From: Streptomyces halstedii
GTDB taxonomy: Bacteria > Actinomycetota > Actinomycetes > Streptomycetales > Streptomycetaceae
DNA length: 64,000 nt
Reading direction: 5' to 3'
Assembly (NCBI GenBank): GCA_000720535.1
Contig: JOAZ01000019.1
Span: forward strand, 62,001 to 126,000
Positions 33,505-41,783 of this stretch are shown in pieces. Made by a program: the position numbers and the translations under genes. Position 1 is the first letter of the stretch. Each line of letters starts with the position of its first letter. Under the pieces are notes generated by a model, which saw only the letters and a program-made list of their open reading frames with translations, ran no database searches and had not been told where the DNA came from.

Positions 33505-34553
33505 CCCGCCTCATCCCCTCGCCGGTCGTCGTGGACATCCGGCCCGGCGCCCTGGACGATCTGGCCGGCCTCCTGGCCGACCAGCGGATCTCCGCCTCCG
33601 GAAAGCTCGCCGTCGCGATCAGCGAGGGGTCGGGACGCGTGCTGCGCGAACGGCTCGCCCCGGCGCTGGCGGGCGCCGACTGGTACCCGGTCGGCAACGG
33701 CACGATAGACGCCGCGGTGCGGCTCGCCGACGGCATCAAGGGCAACCGGTACGACGCCGTCGTCGGCCTCGGCGGCGGCAAGATCATCGACGTGGCGAAG
33801 TACGCCGCGGCGCGCGTGGGCCTGCCCATGGTCGCCGTCGCGACGAACCTCTCCCACGACGGCCTCTGCTCCCCGGTCGCGACCCTGGACAACGACAACG
33901 GACGCGGCTCCTACGGCGTCCCCACCCCGATCGCCGTGGTCATCGACCTCGACGTGATCCGGGAGGCCCCCGCCCGCTACGTGCGCTCCGGCATCGGCGA
34001 CGCGGTGTCCAACATCTCCTGCGTCGCCGACTGGGAACTCGCCCACGAGGTGCGCGGCGAGGACATCGACGGGCTCGCGGCCGCCATGGCCCGGCAGGCC
34101 GGCGAGGCCGTGCTGCGCCATCCCGGAGGGGTGGGTGACGACGCCTTCCTCAAGGTGCTGGCCGAGGGACTGGTCCTGACCGGCATCTCGATGTCGATCG
34201 CCGGAGACTCCCGTCCCGCCTCCGGCGGCTGCCACGAGATCAACCACGCCTTCGACCTGCTGTACCCGAAGCGGGCCGCCAGCCACGGCGAACAGGTCAG
34301 CCTCGGCGCCTGCTTCGCCATGCACCTGCGGGGTGCCCGCGAGGAGTCGCGGCACATGGCGTCCGTCCTGCGCGGGCACGGGCTGCCCGTCCTGGCCGAA
34401 GAGATCGGCTTCAGCGCCGACGAGTTCGTCCGGGCCGTGGAGTACGCCCCGCAGACGCGCCCGGGACGTTTCACGATCCTGGAACACCTCAACCTGTCCA
34501 CCGACCAGATCAGGGACGCGTACGCCGACTATGCACAAGCCATCCATAGCTGA
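33492..34553 (+). CDS. sn-Glycerol-1-phosphate dehydrogenase-like enzyme (EgsA/AraM family)
   Basis: A 353-residue metal-dependent alcohol dehydrogenase. The NAD(P) site is VVGLGGGKIIDVAKYAA, and the metal-site region is GDSRPASGGCHEINHAFD followed by SHGEQVSLGACF. SRPASG-x2-H-x3-H is characteristic of glycerol-1-phosphate dehydrogenases of archaea and Bacillus AraM, which reduce DHAP to sn-glycerol 1-phosphate. GTG 33492 overlaps the upstream gene. The usual partner prenyltransferase (PcrB/GGGPS) is not present, so the product is more likely fed to the neighbouring nucleotidyltransferase. The substrate itself is inferred. Confidence 0.87.
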   Translation: MPVLTRLIPSPVVVDIRPGALDDLAGLLADQRISASGKLAVAISEGSGRVLRERLAPALAGADWYPVGNGTIDAAVRLADGIKGNRYDAVVGLGGGKIIDVAKYAAARVGLPMVAVATNLSHDGLCSPVATLDNDNGRGSYGVPTPIAVVIDLDVIREAPARYVRSGIGDAVSNISCVADWELAHEVRGEDIDGLAAAMARQAGEAVLRHPGGVGDDAFLKVLAEGLVLTGISMSIAGDSRPASGGCHEINHAFDLLYPKRAASHGEQVSLGACFAMHLRGAREESRHMASVLRGHGLPVLAEEIGFSADEFVRAVEYAPQTRPGRFTILEHLNLSTDQIRDAYADYAQAIHS

Positions 34554-35310
34554 ACTCCGGCCGGTCGTGCACCCGGCGGGCGTGAAGGACCGGCGCAGCG
34601 GGGAGCACTGGGCGGGCCGTCTCTACATGCGCGAGATCTCGCTGCGCATCGACCGGCACCTGGTGAACACCAGGATCACGCCCAACCAGCTGACCTATGT
34701 GATGACCGTCGCGGGTGTGCTCGCCGCGCCCGCGCTGCTGGTCCCCGGGATCTGGGGGGCCCTGCTCGGCGTGCTCATGGTCCAGCTCTACCTGCTGCTC
34801 GACTGCGTCGACGGCGAGGTGGCCCGCTGGAAGAAGCAGTTCTCCCTGGGCGGGGTCTACCTGGACCGGGTCGGCGCCTACCTGTGCGACGCGGCCGTGC
34901 TGGTCGGCCTCGGGCTGCGCGCCGCCGACCTGTGGGGCAGCGGCCGCGTCGACTGGCTGTGGGCGTTCCTGGGCACGCTCGCCGCGCTCGGCGCGATCCT
35001 GATCAAGGCCGAGACCGACCTGGTCGGCGTCGCGCGCCACCAGGGCGGGCTGCCGCCGGTCAAGGAGGCCGCCTCCGAGCCCCGCTCCTCCGGCATGGCG
35101 TTCGCCCGCCGGGCCGCCGGGGCGCTCAAGTTCCACCGGCTGATCCTCGGCGTCGAGGCCTCGCTGGTCGTCCTGGCCGCCGCCGTCGTGGACGTGGTCA
35201 GGGACGACCTCTTCTTCACCCGTCTCGCGGTCGCGGTGCTGGCAGGGATCGCCCTTCTCCAGACCGTCCTGCACCTCGTCTCGATCCTGGCGTCCAGCAG
35301 GCTGAAGTGA
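34531..35310 (+). CDS. CDP-alcohol phosphatidyltransferase family protein lacking the fourth motif Asp
   Basis: A 259-residue membrane protein with several hydrophobic helices. The CDP-alcohol phosphotransferase motif is present as D91-x2-D94-G95-x2-A98-R99-x8-G108-x3-D112. The position of the last Asp, generally taken as the catalytic base, is Ala116 (LDRVGAYLCD). Asp120, four residues on, is the nearest acid. ATG 34531 overlaps the previous gene by 23 bp, and the end overlaps the next start (GTGA). It may be an enzyme with altered chemistry or a partner of the complete phosphotransferase encoded first in the operon. Confidence 0.88.
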   Translation: MHKPSIAELRPVVHPAGVKDRRSGEHWAGRLYMREISLRIDRHLVNTRITPNQLTYVMTVAGVLAAPALLVPGIWGALLGVLMVQLYLLLDCVDGEVARWKKQFSLGGVYLDRVGAYLCDAAVLVGLGLRAADLWGSGRVDWLWAFLGTLAALGAILIKAETDLVGVARHQGGLPPVKEAASEPRSSGMAFARRAAGALKFHRLILGVEASLVVLAAAVVDVVRDDLFFTRLAVAVLAGIALLQTVLHLVSILASSRLK

Positions 35311-36191
35311 GCTCCTCCATGAAACTCGGCGCGGTCATCATCACCATGGGCAACCGCCCCGAGGAACTGCGCGCCCTCCTCGATTCGGTCGCCCGGCAGG
35401 ACGGCGACCGGATCGAGGTGGTCGTCGTCGGCAACGGCGCCCCGGTCCCCGGCGTCCCCGAGGGCGTACGGACGGTGGAGCTGCCCGAGAACCTGGGCAT
35501 CCCGGGCGGCCGCAACGTCGGTATCGAGGCCTTCGGCCCGTCCGGCTCGGACGTGGACGGGCTGCTCTTCCTCGACGACGACGGGCTCCTGCCGAACACC
35601 GACACCGCCGAGCTGTGCCGGCAGGCGTTCGGCGCGGACCCGGAGCTCGGCATCATCACCTTCCGCATCGCCGACCCGGACACCGGGGTCACCCAGCGCC
35701 GGCACGTGCCGCGGCTGCGGGCCTCCGACCCGATGCGCTCGTCGAGGGTGACGACCTTCCTCGGCGGGGCCAACGCGGTCCGTACCCAGGTGCTCGCCGA
35801 GGTCGGGGGGCTCCCCGGTGACTTCTTCTACGCGCACGAGGAGACCGACCTCGCCTGGCGGGCCCTCGACGCCGGCTGGATGATCGACTACCGCGCGGAC
35901 ATGGTCCTCAACCACCCCACCACCGCGCCCTCCCGGCACGCGGTCTACCACCGCATGGTGGCCCGCAACCGGGTCTGGCTCGCCCGCCGGAACCTGCCCG
36001 CGCCGCTGGTGCCCCTCTACGTCGGGGTCTGGCTGCTGCTCACGCTGGTGCGCAGGCCCTCGGCGCCGGCTCTGAAGGCGTGGTTCGGGGGCTTCCGGGA
36101 GGGCTGGACCAAGCCCTGCGGGCCGCGGCGTCCCATGAGGTGGCGTACGGTGTGGCGGCTGACCAGACTGGGCCGACCACCCGTGATCTGA
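35307..36191 (+). CDS. Family 2 glycosyltransferase
   Basis: A 294-residue GT-A fold enzyme: N-terminal VIITMGNRPEELRALLDSV, LPENLGIPGGRNVGIEA, the metal-binding DDDG in LLFLDDDGLLP, and FYAHEETDLAWRALDAGW with the ED acceptor-site motif, as in rhamnosyl- or galactosyltransferases. A C-terminal hydrophobic stretch (VPLYVGVWLLLTLV) may anchor it. GTG 35307 overlaps the upstream stop. It probably decorates the lipid- or polyol-phosphate made by the operon before export. Confidence 0.92.
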   Translation: MSSSMKLGAVIITMGNRPEELRALLDSVARQDGDRIEVVVVGNGAPVPGVPEGVRTVELPENLGIPGGRNVGIEAFGPSGSDVDGLLFLDDDGLLPNTDTAELCRQAFGADPELGIITFRIADPDTGVTQRRHVPRLRASDPMRSSRVTTFLGGANAVRTQVLAEVGGLPGDFFYAHEETDLAWRALDAGWMIDYRADMVLNHPTTAPSRHAVYHRMVARNRVWLARRNLPAPLVPLYVGVWLLLTLVRRPSAPALKAWFGGFREGWTKPCGPRRPMRWRTVWRLTRLGRPPVI

Positions 36192-36298
36192 GAGGCTTTC
36201 CTCTGAGAACATGAGCCGTAGACATATGTACGGGGACCCCTGTCCGCCCTGGCCGCGCCCGCTCGCGCCGCGCACTGTGAAGACGAGAGTTCTGACTT

Positions 36299-37228
36299 GT
36301 GAGTGACACGACCCAAGACGGCGGGCTCGCCCTGAGCGCCCCACCGTCCGCCGACGACGGGCTGAGCGCGTCCCAGCTGGCCGCCAAGTACGGCCTGGCC
36401 GTGAGCGGTGCCAGGCCCGGACTCGTCGCGTACGTCCGGCAGCTCTGGGGCCGCCGGCACTTCATCCTGGCCTTCTCCCGGGCCAAGCTGACGGCGCAGT
36501 ACAGCCAGGCGAAGCTCGGCCAGGTGTGGCAGGTGGTCACACCGCTGCTGAACGCCCTGGTCTACTTCCTGATCTTCGGCCTGATCCTGGGCACCCGGAG
36601 GGGGATGACCCAGGAGGTCTTCATCCCCTTCCTGGTGACCGGCGTCTTCGTCTTCACCTTCACCCAGAGCTCGGTCATGGCGGGGGTGAAGTCGATCTCC
36701 GGCAACATCGGCCTGGTCCGCGCCCTGCACTTCCCGCGCGCCTCCCTGCCGATCTCGTTCTCGCTCCAGCAGCTCCAGCAGCTGATGTTCTCGATGATCG
36801 TGCTGCTGGCGGTCGCGGTCGGCTTCGGCAGCTATCCGGCGCTGTCCTGGCTGCTGGTCCTGCCCGCGCTGGCCATGCAGTTCCTGTTCAACAGCGGACT
36901 CGCGCTGATCATGGCGCGGCTGGGCAGCAAGACCCCGGACCTCGCCCAGCTGATGCCGTTCATCATGCGGACCTGGATGTACGCCTCGGGCGTCATGTAC
37001 TCCATCCCCGTGATGCTGGCGGACAAGCCGCGGTGGATCGCGGACGTGCTCCAGTACAACCCGGCGGCCATCTACATGGACCTGGTCCGCTTCGCCCTGA
37101 TCGACGGCTACGGCTCGGAGAACCTGCCGGACCACGTGTGGGCCGTCGCGCTCGCCTGGGCGGTCGTGGTGGGCGTCGTGGGCTTCGTGTACTTCTGGAA
37201 GGCAGAGGAACGGTACGGCCGTGGCTGA
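36299..37228 (+). CDS. ABC-2 type polysaccharide/teichoic-acid export permease (TagG/Wzm type)
   Basis: A 309-residue protein with a 45-residue cytoplasmic N-terminus and six transmembrane helices. AKLTAQYSQAKLGQVWQVVTPLLNALVYFLIFG and the central LVRALHFPRASLPISFSLQQL match permeases exporting undecaprenyl-linked polymers such as teichoic acid or O-antigen. GTG 36299. It is 107 bp downstream of the glycosyltransferase and overlaps its ATPase partner by 8 bp. Confidence 0.93.
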   Translation: MSDTTQDGGLALSAPPSADDGLSASQLAAKYGLAVSGARPGLVAYVRQLWGRRHFILAFSRAKLTAQYSQAKLGQVWQVVTPLLNALVYFLIFGLILGTRRGMTQEVFIPFLVTGVFVFTFTQSSVMAGVKSISGNIGLVRALHFPRASLPISFSLQQLQQLMFSMIVLLAVAVGFGSYPALSWLLVLPALAMQFLFNSGLALIMARLGSKTPDLAQLMPFIMRTWMYASGVMYSIPVMLADKPRWIADVLQYNPAAIYMDLVRFALIDGYGSENLPDHVWAVALAWAVVVGVVGFVYFWKAEERYGRG

Positions 37229-38006
37229 GGAATCGTCCAAGGGACACATCCCGACCGTGATCGCCGACGACGTGCACATCGTGTACCGGGTCAACGGCAC
37301 GGGCGGCGGCAAGGGCAGCGCCACCGCGGCGCTGAGCCGGATCCTGCGCCGGGGCAAGGGGGAGCCGCGCGGCGTACGCAAGGTGCACGCGGTGCGCGGG
37401 GTCTCCTTCACCGCCTACCGGGGCCAGGCGATCGGCCTCATCGGCACCAACGGCTCCGGCAAGTCCACCCTGCTGCGGGCCATCGCCGGACTCCTGCCGC
37501 CCGAGAGCGGCAAGGTGTACACCGACGGCCAGCCGTCCCTGCTGGGCGTCAACGCCGCCCTGATGAGTGACCTGACCGGTGAGCGCAACGTCGTGCTGGG
37601 CGGTCTCGCGATGGGCATGAGCCGCGAGGAGATCCGCTCCCGCTACCAGAAGATCGTCGACTTCTCCGGGATCAACGAGAAGGGCGACTTCATCACGCTG
37701 CCCATGCGGACGTACTCCTCCGGCATGGCGGCCCGGCTGCGCTTCTCCATCGCGGCGGCCAAGAACCACGACGTCCTCATGATCGACGAGGCGCTGGCCA
37801 CCGGCGACCGCAAGTTCCGGGTGCGCTCCGAGGAGCGGATCCGCGAGCTGCGCAAGGAGGCGGGCACGGTCTTCCTCGTCAGCCACAACAACAAGACGAT
37901 CCGGGACACCTGCGACCGGGTGCTGTGGCTGGAGAAGGGCGAGCTCCTGATGGACGGCTCCACCGACGAGGTGCTCAAGGCCTACGAGCGGGAGACCGGC
38001 AAGTAG
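37221..38006 (+). CDS. ABC transporter ATP-binding protein (TagH/Wzt type)
   Basis: A 261-residue ATPase. Walker A is GTNGSGKST, the family-specific YSSGM signature replaces LSGGQ, and Walker B is VLMIDEAL. The extended N-terminus (IVYRVNGTGGG, then VRKVHAVRGVSF) and GVNAALMSDLTGERNV are typical of TagH/Wzt ATPases. It lacks the C-terminal carbohydrate-binding domain found in some Wzt proteins. GTG 37221 overlaps the permease gene. A terminator follows. Confidence 0.95.
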   Translation: MAEESSKGHIPTVIADDVHIVYRVNGTGGGKGSATAALSRILRRGKGEPRGVRKVHAVRGVSFTAYRGQAIGLIGTNGSGKSTLLRAIAGLLPPESGKVYTDGQPSLLGVNAALMSDLTGERNVVLGGLAMGMSREEIRSRYQKIVDFSGINEKGDFITLPMRTYSSGMAARLRFSIAAAKNHDVLMIDEALATGDRKFRVRSEERIRELRKEAGTVFLVSHNNKTIRDTCDRVLWLEKGELLMDGSTDEVLKAYERETGK

Positions 38007-38019
38007 TGTCCACGTGTCC

Positions 38020-38055
38020 GTGGCCCCCGCCGGAGAACCCCCCGGCGGGGGCCAC
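38020..38055 (+). terminator. Strong hairpin after the ABC exporter operon
   Basis: A perfect 14-bp stem (GTGGCCCCCGCCGG at 38020-38033, complement at 38042-38055) with an 8-nt loop lies 14 bp after the ATPase stop. It separates the export operon from the hopanoid operon. Confidence 0.88.
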
Positions 38056-38423
38056 GGCGTGTGGCCCCGGATACGGCGGATGCGGCAGGGGCCCCTGGGA
38101 CATCTCCTTCCGGCGGATGACGCCAATCGCGGTCGTTACGGGGAAGGTTGGCGGGGCGGGCGGCGTTGTACCGGGACGCGCTGCACCCCGGCGCCCCGGT
38201 GCGAGTTGTACAACGTAAGCTGTACCGGTGCTGATTCGCGGCCGTTTCGTGGTGATACGCCCCGGTGTATCGATCGTCTCCGTCCGTCGCACAGGAGAGT
38301 GTGAGCGGCGTGTCCGAAAAGGGATGTTTTGGGTCGGCAGTGTAGAACGGGAGATATGACGGCAATGATGGGAAATCTCCAGCTCCGACGTGGTTTCGCC
38401 GTCCCCGCGTCGGGCGGTACGCA
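38056..38423 (+). promoter_or_regulatory. Hopanoid operon leader with repeated TTGTAC elements
   Basis: No gene is supported. GTTGTAC occurs at 38165 and 38205, the latter within the perfect palindrome GTTGTACAAC (38205-38214), and a related GCTGTACCGG follows at 38219. This spacing suggests a regulator site for the operon. I cannot assign -10/-35 boxes. Confidence 0.45.
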
Positions 38424-39344
38424 GTGACCCGTACCCCGAAGGCGTACACCGACGCCGCCGCGACCGGCACCCTCGACAAGGCCGCCGACGAGAACTTCCC
38501 CGTCGCCCCCTTCTTCCTGCCGCAGGCCTGGCGCGACGACCTCATGGCCGTGTACGGCTTCGCCCGCCTGGTCGACGACATCGGCGACGGCGACCTCGCG
38601 CCCGGCGGCGCCGACGCCCGCCACCTCGGCGTGGACGCCGGAGGCGACGAGGACCGGCTCGCCCTGCTCGACGCGTTCGAGGCCGACCTGCACCGCGTCT
38701 TCGCGACCACCGGCGACGGCCCGCGCCACCCCCTGCTGCGCGCACTGCGCCCCACCGTGCGGCGCTGCGCGCTCACCCCCGACCCCTTCCTCGGGCTCGT
38801 CGAGGCCAACCGGCAGGACCAGAAGGTCCGCCGCTACGCCACCTACGAGGAGCTCCTGGCCTACTGCGAGCTGTCCGCCAACCCCGTCGGCCGCCTCGTC
38901 CTCCAGATCACCGGCACCGCCAGCCCCGAGCGCGTCCGCCGCTCCGACGCCGTGTGCACCGCCCTGCAGATCGTCGAGCACCTCCAGGACGTCGCCGAGG
39001 ACCTCGCCCGGGACCGGATCTACCTGCCCGCCGAGGACATGGCCCGCTTCCACGTCGGCGAGGACGACCTCGCCCTGCCCAGCGCGGGAGCCTCGCTGCG
39101 CGCTCTGATCGCCTTCGAGGCGCAGCGCGCCCACGAGCTGCTGGACGAGGGCACCGCGCTGGTGGGCAGCGTCCACGGCAGACTCAGACTGCTGCTCGCG
39201 GGATTCGTCGGCGGGGGCCGGGCCGCCCTCGGCGCCGTCTCGGCCGCCGGTTTCGACGTACTGCCCGGACCGCCCAAGCCCACCGCGCCCCGACTGCTGC
39301 GCGACGTGGGAGCAGTCCTGCGAAGAGCGCACAGAGAGAGGTGA
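38424..39344 (+). CDS. hpnC: Squalene synthase HpnC (hydroxysqualene synthase)
   Basis: A 306-residue all-helical trans-isoprenyl diphosphate synthase. Aspartate-rich motifs are LVDDIGDG and LQDVAEDLARDRIYLP. In the HpnCDE route HpnD makes presqualene diphosphate from two farnesyl diphosphates, HpnC converts it to hydroxysqualene, and HpnE reduces that to squalene. GTG 38424. Its stop overlaps the hpnD start (GTGA), so the two are translationally coupled. Confidence 0.93.
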   Translation: MTRTPKAYTDAAATGTLDKAADENFPVAPFFLPQAWRDDLMAVYGFARLVDDIGDGDLAPGGADARHLGVDAGGDEDRLALLDAFEADLHRVFATTGDGPRHPLLRALRPTVRRCALTPDPFLGLVEANRQDQKVRRYATYEELLAYCELSANPVGRLVLQITGTASPERVRRSDAVCTALQIVEHLQDVAEDLARDRIYLPAEDMARFHVGEDDLALPSAGASLRALIAFEAQRAHELLDEGTALVGSVHGRLRLLLAGFVGGGRAALGAVSAAGFDVLPGPPKPTAPRLLRDVGAVLRRAHRER

Positions 39345-40297
39345 GCCGGACCGTGGAGGGACAGACGACGTACATGTCGGCACCGGTACAGGCCGCGTAC
39401 AGCTACTGCGAGGCGGTCACCGGACAGCAGGCCCGCAACTTCGCGTACGGCATCAGGCTCCTGCCGTACGAGAAGCGGCAGGCCATGTCGGCGTTGTACG
39501 CCTTCTCCCGTCGGGTCGACGACATCGGCGACGGGGTACTGGAGCCAGAGACCAAGCGGTCCCGGCTGGAGGGCACCCGCGAACTGCTCGACCGGATCCG
39601 GCACGGCGCCGTCGACGAGGACGACACCGACCCGGTGGCCGTCGCGCTCGCCGACGCGGCCCGCCGGTTCGCGCTGCCGCTCGGCGGTCTCGACGAGCTC
39701 ATCGACGGCGTCCTGATGGACGTGCGCGGCGAGCACTACGAGACCTGGGACGACCTGAAGACCTACTGCCGGTGCGTGGCGGGCGCCATCGGGCGGCTGA
39801 GCCTCGGCGTCTTCGGGACGGCGCCGGGCGTACCGGGCGCCGACCGCGCCGCCGAGTACGCCGACACCCTCGGCCTCGCCCTCCAGCTCACCAACATCCT
39901 GCGCGACGTCAGGGAGGACGCGGGCAACGGCCGCACCTACCTGCCCGCCGACGACCTCGCCAAGTTCGGCTGCTCCGCGGGCTTCCACCGGGCCACCCCG
40001 CCCCCCGGCTCCGACTTCGCCGGGCTGGTGCACTTCGAGGTCCGGCGGGCCCGCGCCCTGTTCGCCGAGGGCTACCGGCTGCTGCCCATGCTCGACCGGC
40101 GCAGCGGAGCCTGCGTGGCCGCGATGGCCGGCATCTACCGCCGCCTCCTCGACCGCATCGAGCGCGATCCCGAGGCCGTCCTGCGCGGACGGGTCTCGCT
40201 GCCCGGCCACGAGAAGGCCTACGTGGCGGTCCGCGGGCTCTCGGGTCTCGACGCGCGTCACATCTCGCGCCGTACGACCAGGGGGCGGAGCCGATGA
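39341..40297 (+). CDS. hpnD: Presqualene diphosphate synthase HpnD
   Basis: A 318-residue squalene/phytoene synthase family enzyme condensing two farnesyl diphosphates to presqualene diphosphate. Motifs are YAFSRRVDDIGDG (first Asp motif), LTNILRDVREDAGNGRTYLP (second Asp motif) and YCRCVAGAIGRLSLGVFG. GTG 39341 overlaps the hpnC stop; GTG 39353 and ATG 39374 are in-frame alternatives that also keep the catalytic domain. It is coupled to a short ORF and hpnE downstream. Confidence 0.94.
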   Translation: MSRTVEGQTTYMSAPVQAAYSYCEAVTGQQARNFAYGIRLLPYEKRQAMSALYAFSRRVDDIGDGVLEPETKRSRLEGTRELLDRIRHGAVDEDDTDPVAVALADAARRFALPLGGLDELIDGVLMDVRGEHYETWDDLKTYCRCVAGAIGRLSLGVFGTAPGVPGADRAAEYADTLGLALQLTNILRDVREDAGNGRTYLPADDLAKFGCSAGFHRATPPPGSDFAGLVHFEVRRARALFAEGYRLLPMLDRRSGACVAAMAGIYRRLLDRIERDPEAVLRGRVSLPGHEKAYVAVRGLSGLDARHISRRTTRGRSR

Positions 40298-40398
40298 CGG
40301 GGCGTATCCTCCTGCCGGACGGCGGGGCGGAGCGGGCAACCCCGCGCCCGGCCCGTGCGTCCCTGACCGCGACGACACTGCGAAAGGGAGACGGATGA
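40294..40398 (+). CDS. Possible 34-residue protein between hpnD and hpnE
   Basis: ATG 40294 overlaps the hpnD stop (ATGA) and its own stop overlaps the hpnE ATG (ATGA). A 34-codon frame is therefore stitched exactly into the coupled operon. The peptide is Arg/Thr-rich (RPARASLTATTLRKGDG at the C-terminus) with no membrane segment or recognised domain. It may be a real small protein or simply a ribosome-coupling bridge between hpnD and hpnE. Confidence 0.45.
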   Translation: MTGRILLPDGGAERATPRPARASLTATTLRKGDG

Positions 40399-41783
40399 AC
40401 GGCCGGACCCCGCACCCCTCCAGGGCGGTGGTCGTCGGCGGCGGACTCGCCGGAGTCACCGGCGCCCTCCGCCTCGCCGACGCCGGTGTCCGGGTGACCC
40501 TGCTCGAAGGACGCCCCCGGCTGGGCGGGCTGGCCTTCTCCTTCCGCCGCGGCGACCTCTCCGTGGACAACGGGCAGCACGTCTACCTGCGTTGCTGCAC
40601 CGCCTACCGGTGGTTCCTGGACCGGATCGAGGGCACCGCCCTCGCCCCGTTGCAGAGCCGTCTCGACGTGCCCGTCCTGGACGTCGGGCGTTCCGCCGGA
40701 CCCCGGCTCGGCCGGCTGCGCCGCGGCGGGCTGCCCGTACCGCTGCACCTGGCCGGCGGGCTCGCCGCCTACCCGCACCTCTCGCTCGCCGAGAAGGCGG
40801 GCGTCGCCCGCGCCGCCCTGGCCCTGGGCCGCCTGGACCCCGCCGACCCGGCCCTCGACGGCATCGACTTCGCGACCTGGCTGCGCCGCCACGGCCAGTC
40901 CGACCGCACCCTCGCGGCCCTCTGGGACCTCGTCGGCGTCGCCACGCTCAACGCCAGGGCACCGGACGCCTCCATGGCGCTCGCCGCCATGGTCTTCAAG
41001 ACGGGACTGCTCTCCGACCCGGGCGCCGCCGACATCGGCTGGGCCGCCGTGCCGCTCGGCGACCTCCACGACACGCTCGCCCGCAAGGCCCTCGAATCCG
41101 CCGGAGTGGACGTCCGGGTGCGCAGCCGGGCCACCGGTCTGACCCGCACCGAGGACGGCCGCTGGGCGGTCGAGACCGACGGCGAGCGCTTCGAGGCGGA
41201 CAACGTCGTCCTCGCCGTCCCGCAGGGCCAGGCCCACGCGCTGCTGCCCGAGGGGGCCCTGGAGAACCCGGGCCGGCTGCTGGAGCTGACCGACTCGCCC
41301 ATCCTGAACGTCCACGTGATCTACGACCGCAAGGTGCTGCGCAGGCCGTTCTTCGCCGCGCTCGGCTCGCCCGTCCAGTGGGTCTTCGACCGCACCGCCT
41401 CCTCCGGGCTCCAGGGCGCGGGCCAGTATCTCGCGGTCTCCCAGTCCGCGGCGCAGGACGAGATCGACCTGCCGGTCGCCGAACTGCGCGCCCGCTATCT
41501 GCCCGAACTGGAGCGGCTCCTTCCGGCCGCCCGGGGTGCGGGGATCCGGGACTTCTTCGTCACCCGCGAGCGCACGGCGACCTTCGCGCCCGCTCCCGGG
41601 GTGGGACGCCTGAGGCCGGGCGCGCACACCCGGGCCCCCGGGCTCCACCTCGCCGGCGCGTGGACCGCCACCGGCTGGCCCGCCACGATGGAGGGTGCCG
41701 TCCGCAGCGGGTTCACCGCCGCGGACGCCGCGCTCCAGGTGCTCGGCAGGCCCCACCGACATCCGCTGCAGGAGGCGGCATGA
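40395..41783 (+). CDS. hpnE: Hydroxysqualene dehydroxylase HpnE (FAD amine-oxidase fold)
   Basis: A 462-residue flavoprotein that reduces hydroxysqualene to squalene, the last step before cyclisation. FAD site AVVVGGGLAGVTGALRLADAG (about residues 11-31) is followed by LLEGRPRLGGLAFSF and DNGQHVYLRCC. The C-terminal FAD segment is LHLAGAWTATGWPATMEGAVRSG. ATG 40395 overlaps the preceding small ORF, and the stop overlaps the next ATG, so the genes are tightly coupled. Confidence 0.94.
   Translation: MNGRTPHPSRAVVVGGGLAGVTGALRLADAGVRVTLLEGRPRLGGLAFSFRRGDLSVDNGQHVYLRCCTAYRWFLDRIEGTALAPLQSRLDVPVLDVGRSAGPRLGRLRRGGLPVPLHLAGGLAAYPHLSLAEKAGVARAALALGRLDPADPALDGIDFATWLRRHGQSDRTLAALWDLVGVATLNARAPDASMALAAMVFKTGLLSDPGAADIGWAAVPLGDLHDTLARKALESAGVDVRVRSRATGLTRTEDGRWAVETDGERFEADNVVLAVPQGQAHALLPEGALENPGRLLELTDSPILNVHVIYDRKVLRRPFFAALGSPVQWVFDRTASSGLQGAGQYLAVSQSAAQDEIDLPVAELRARYLPELERLLPAARGAGIRDFFVTRERTATFAPAPGVGRLRPGAHTRAPGLHLAGAWTATGWPATMEGAVRSGFTAADAALQVLGRPHRHPLQEAA

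Noticed and set aside
38424-40297. Carotenoid (phytoene) synthesis from the two squalene/phytoene-synthase genes
   Set aside because: The pair is followed by HpnE, squalene-hopene cyclase, HpnG and HpnH, so the squalene route to hopanoids is the better reading.
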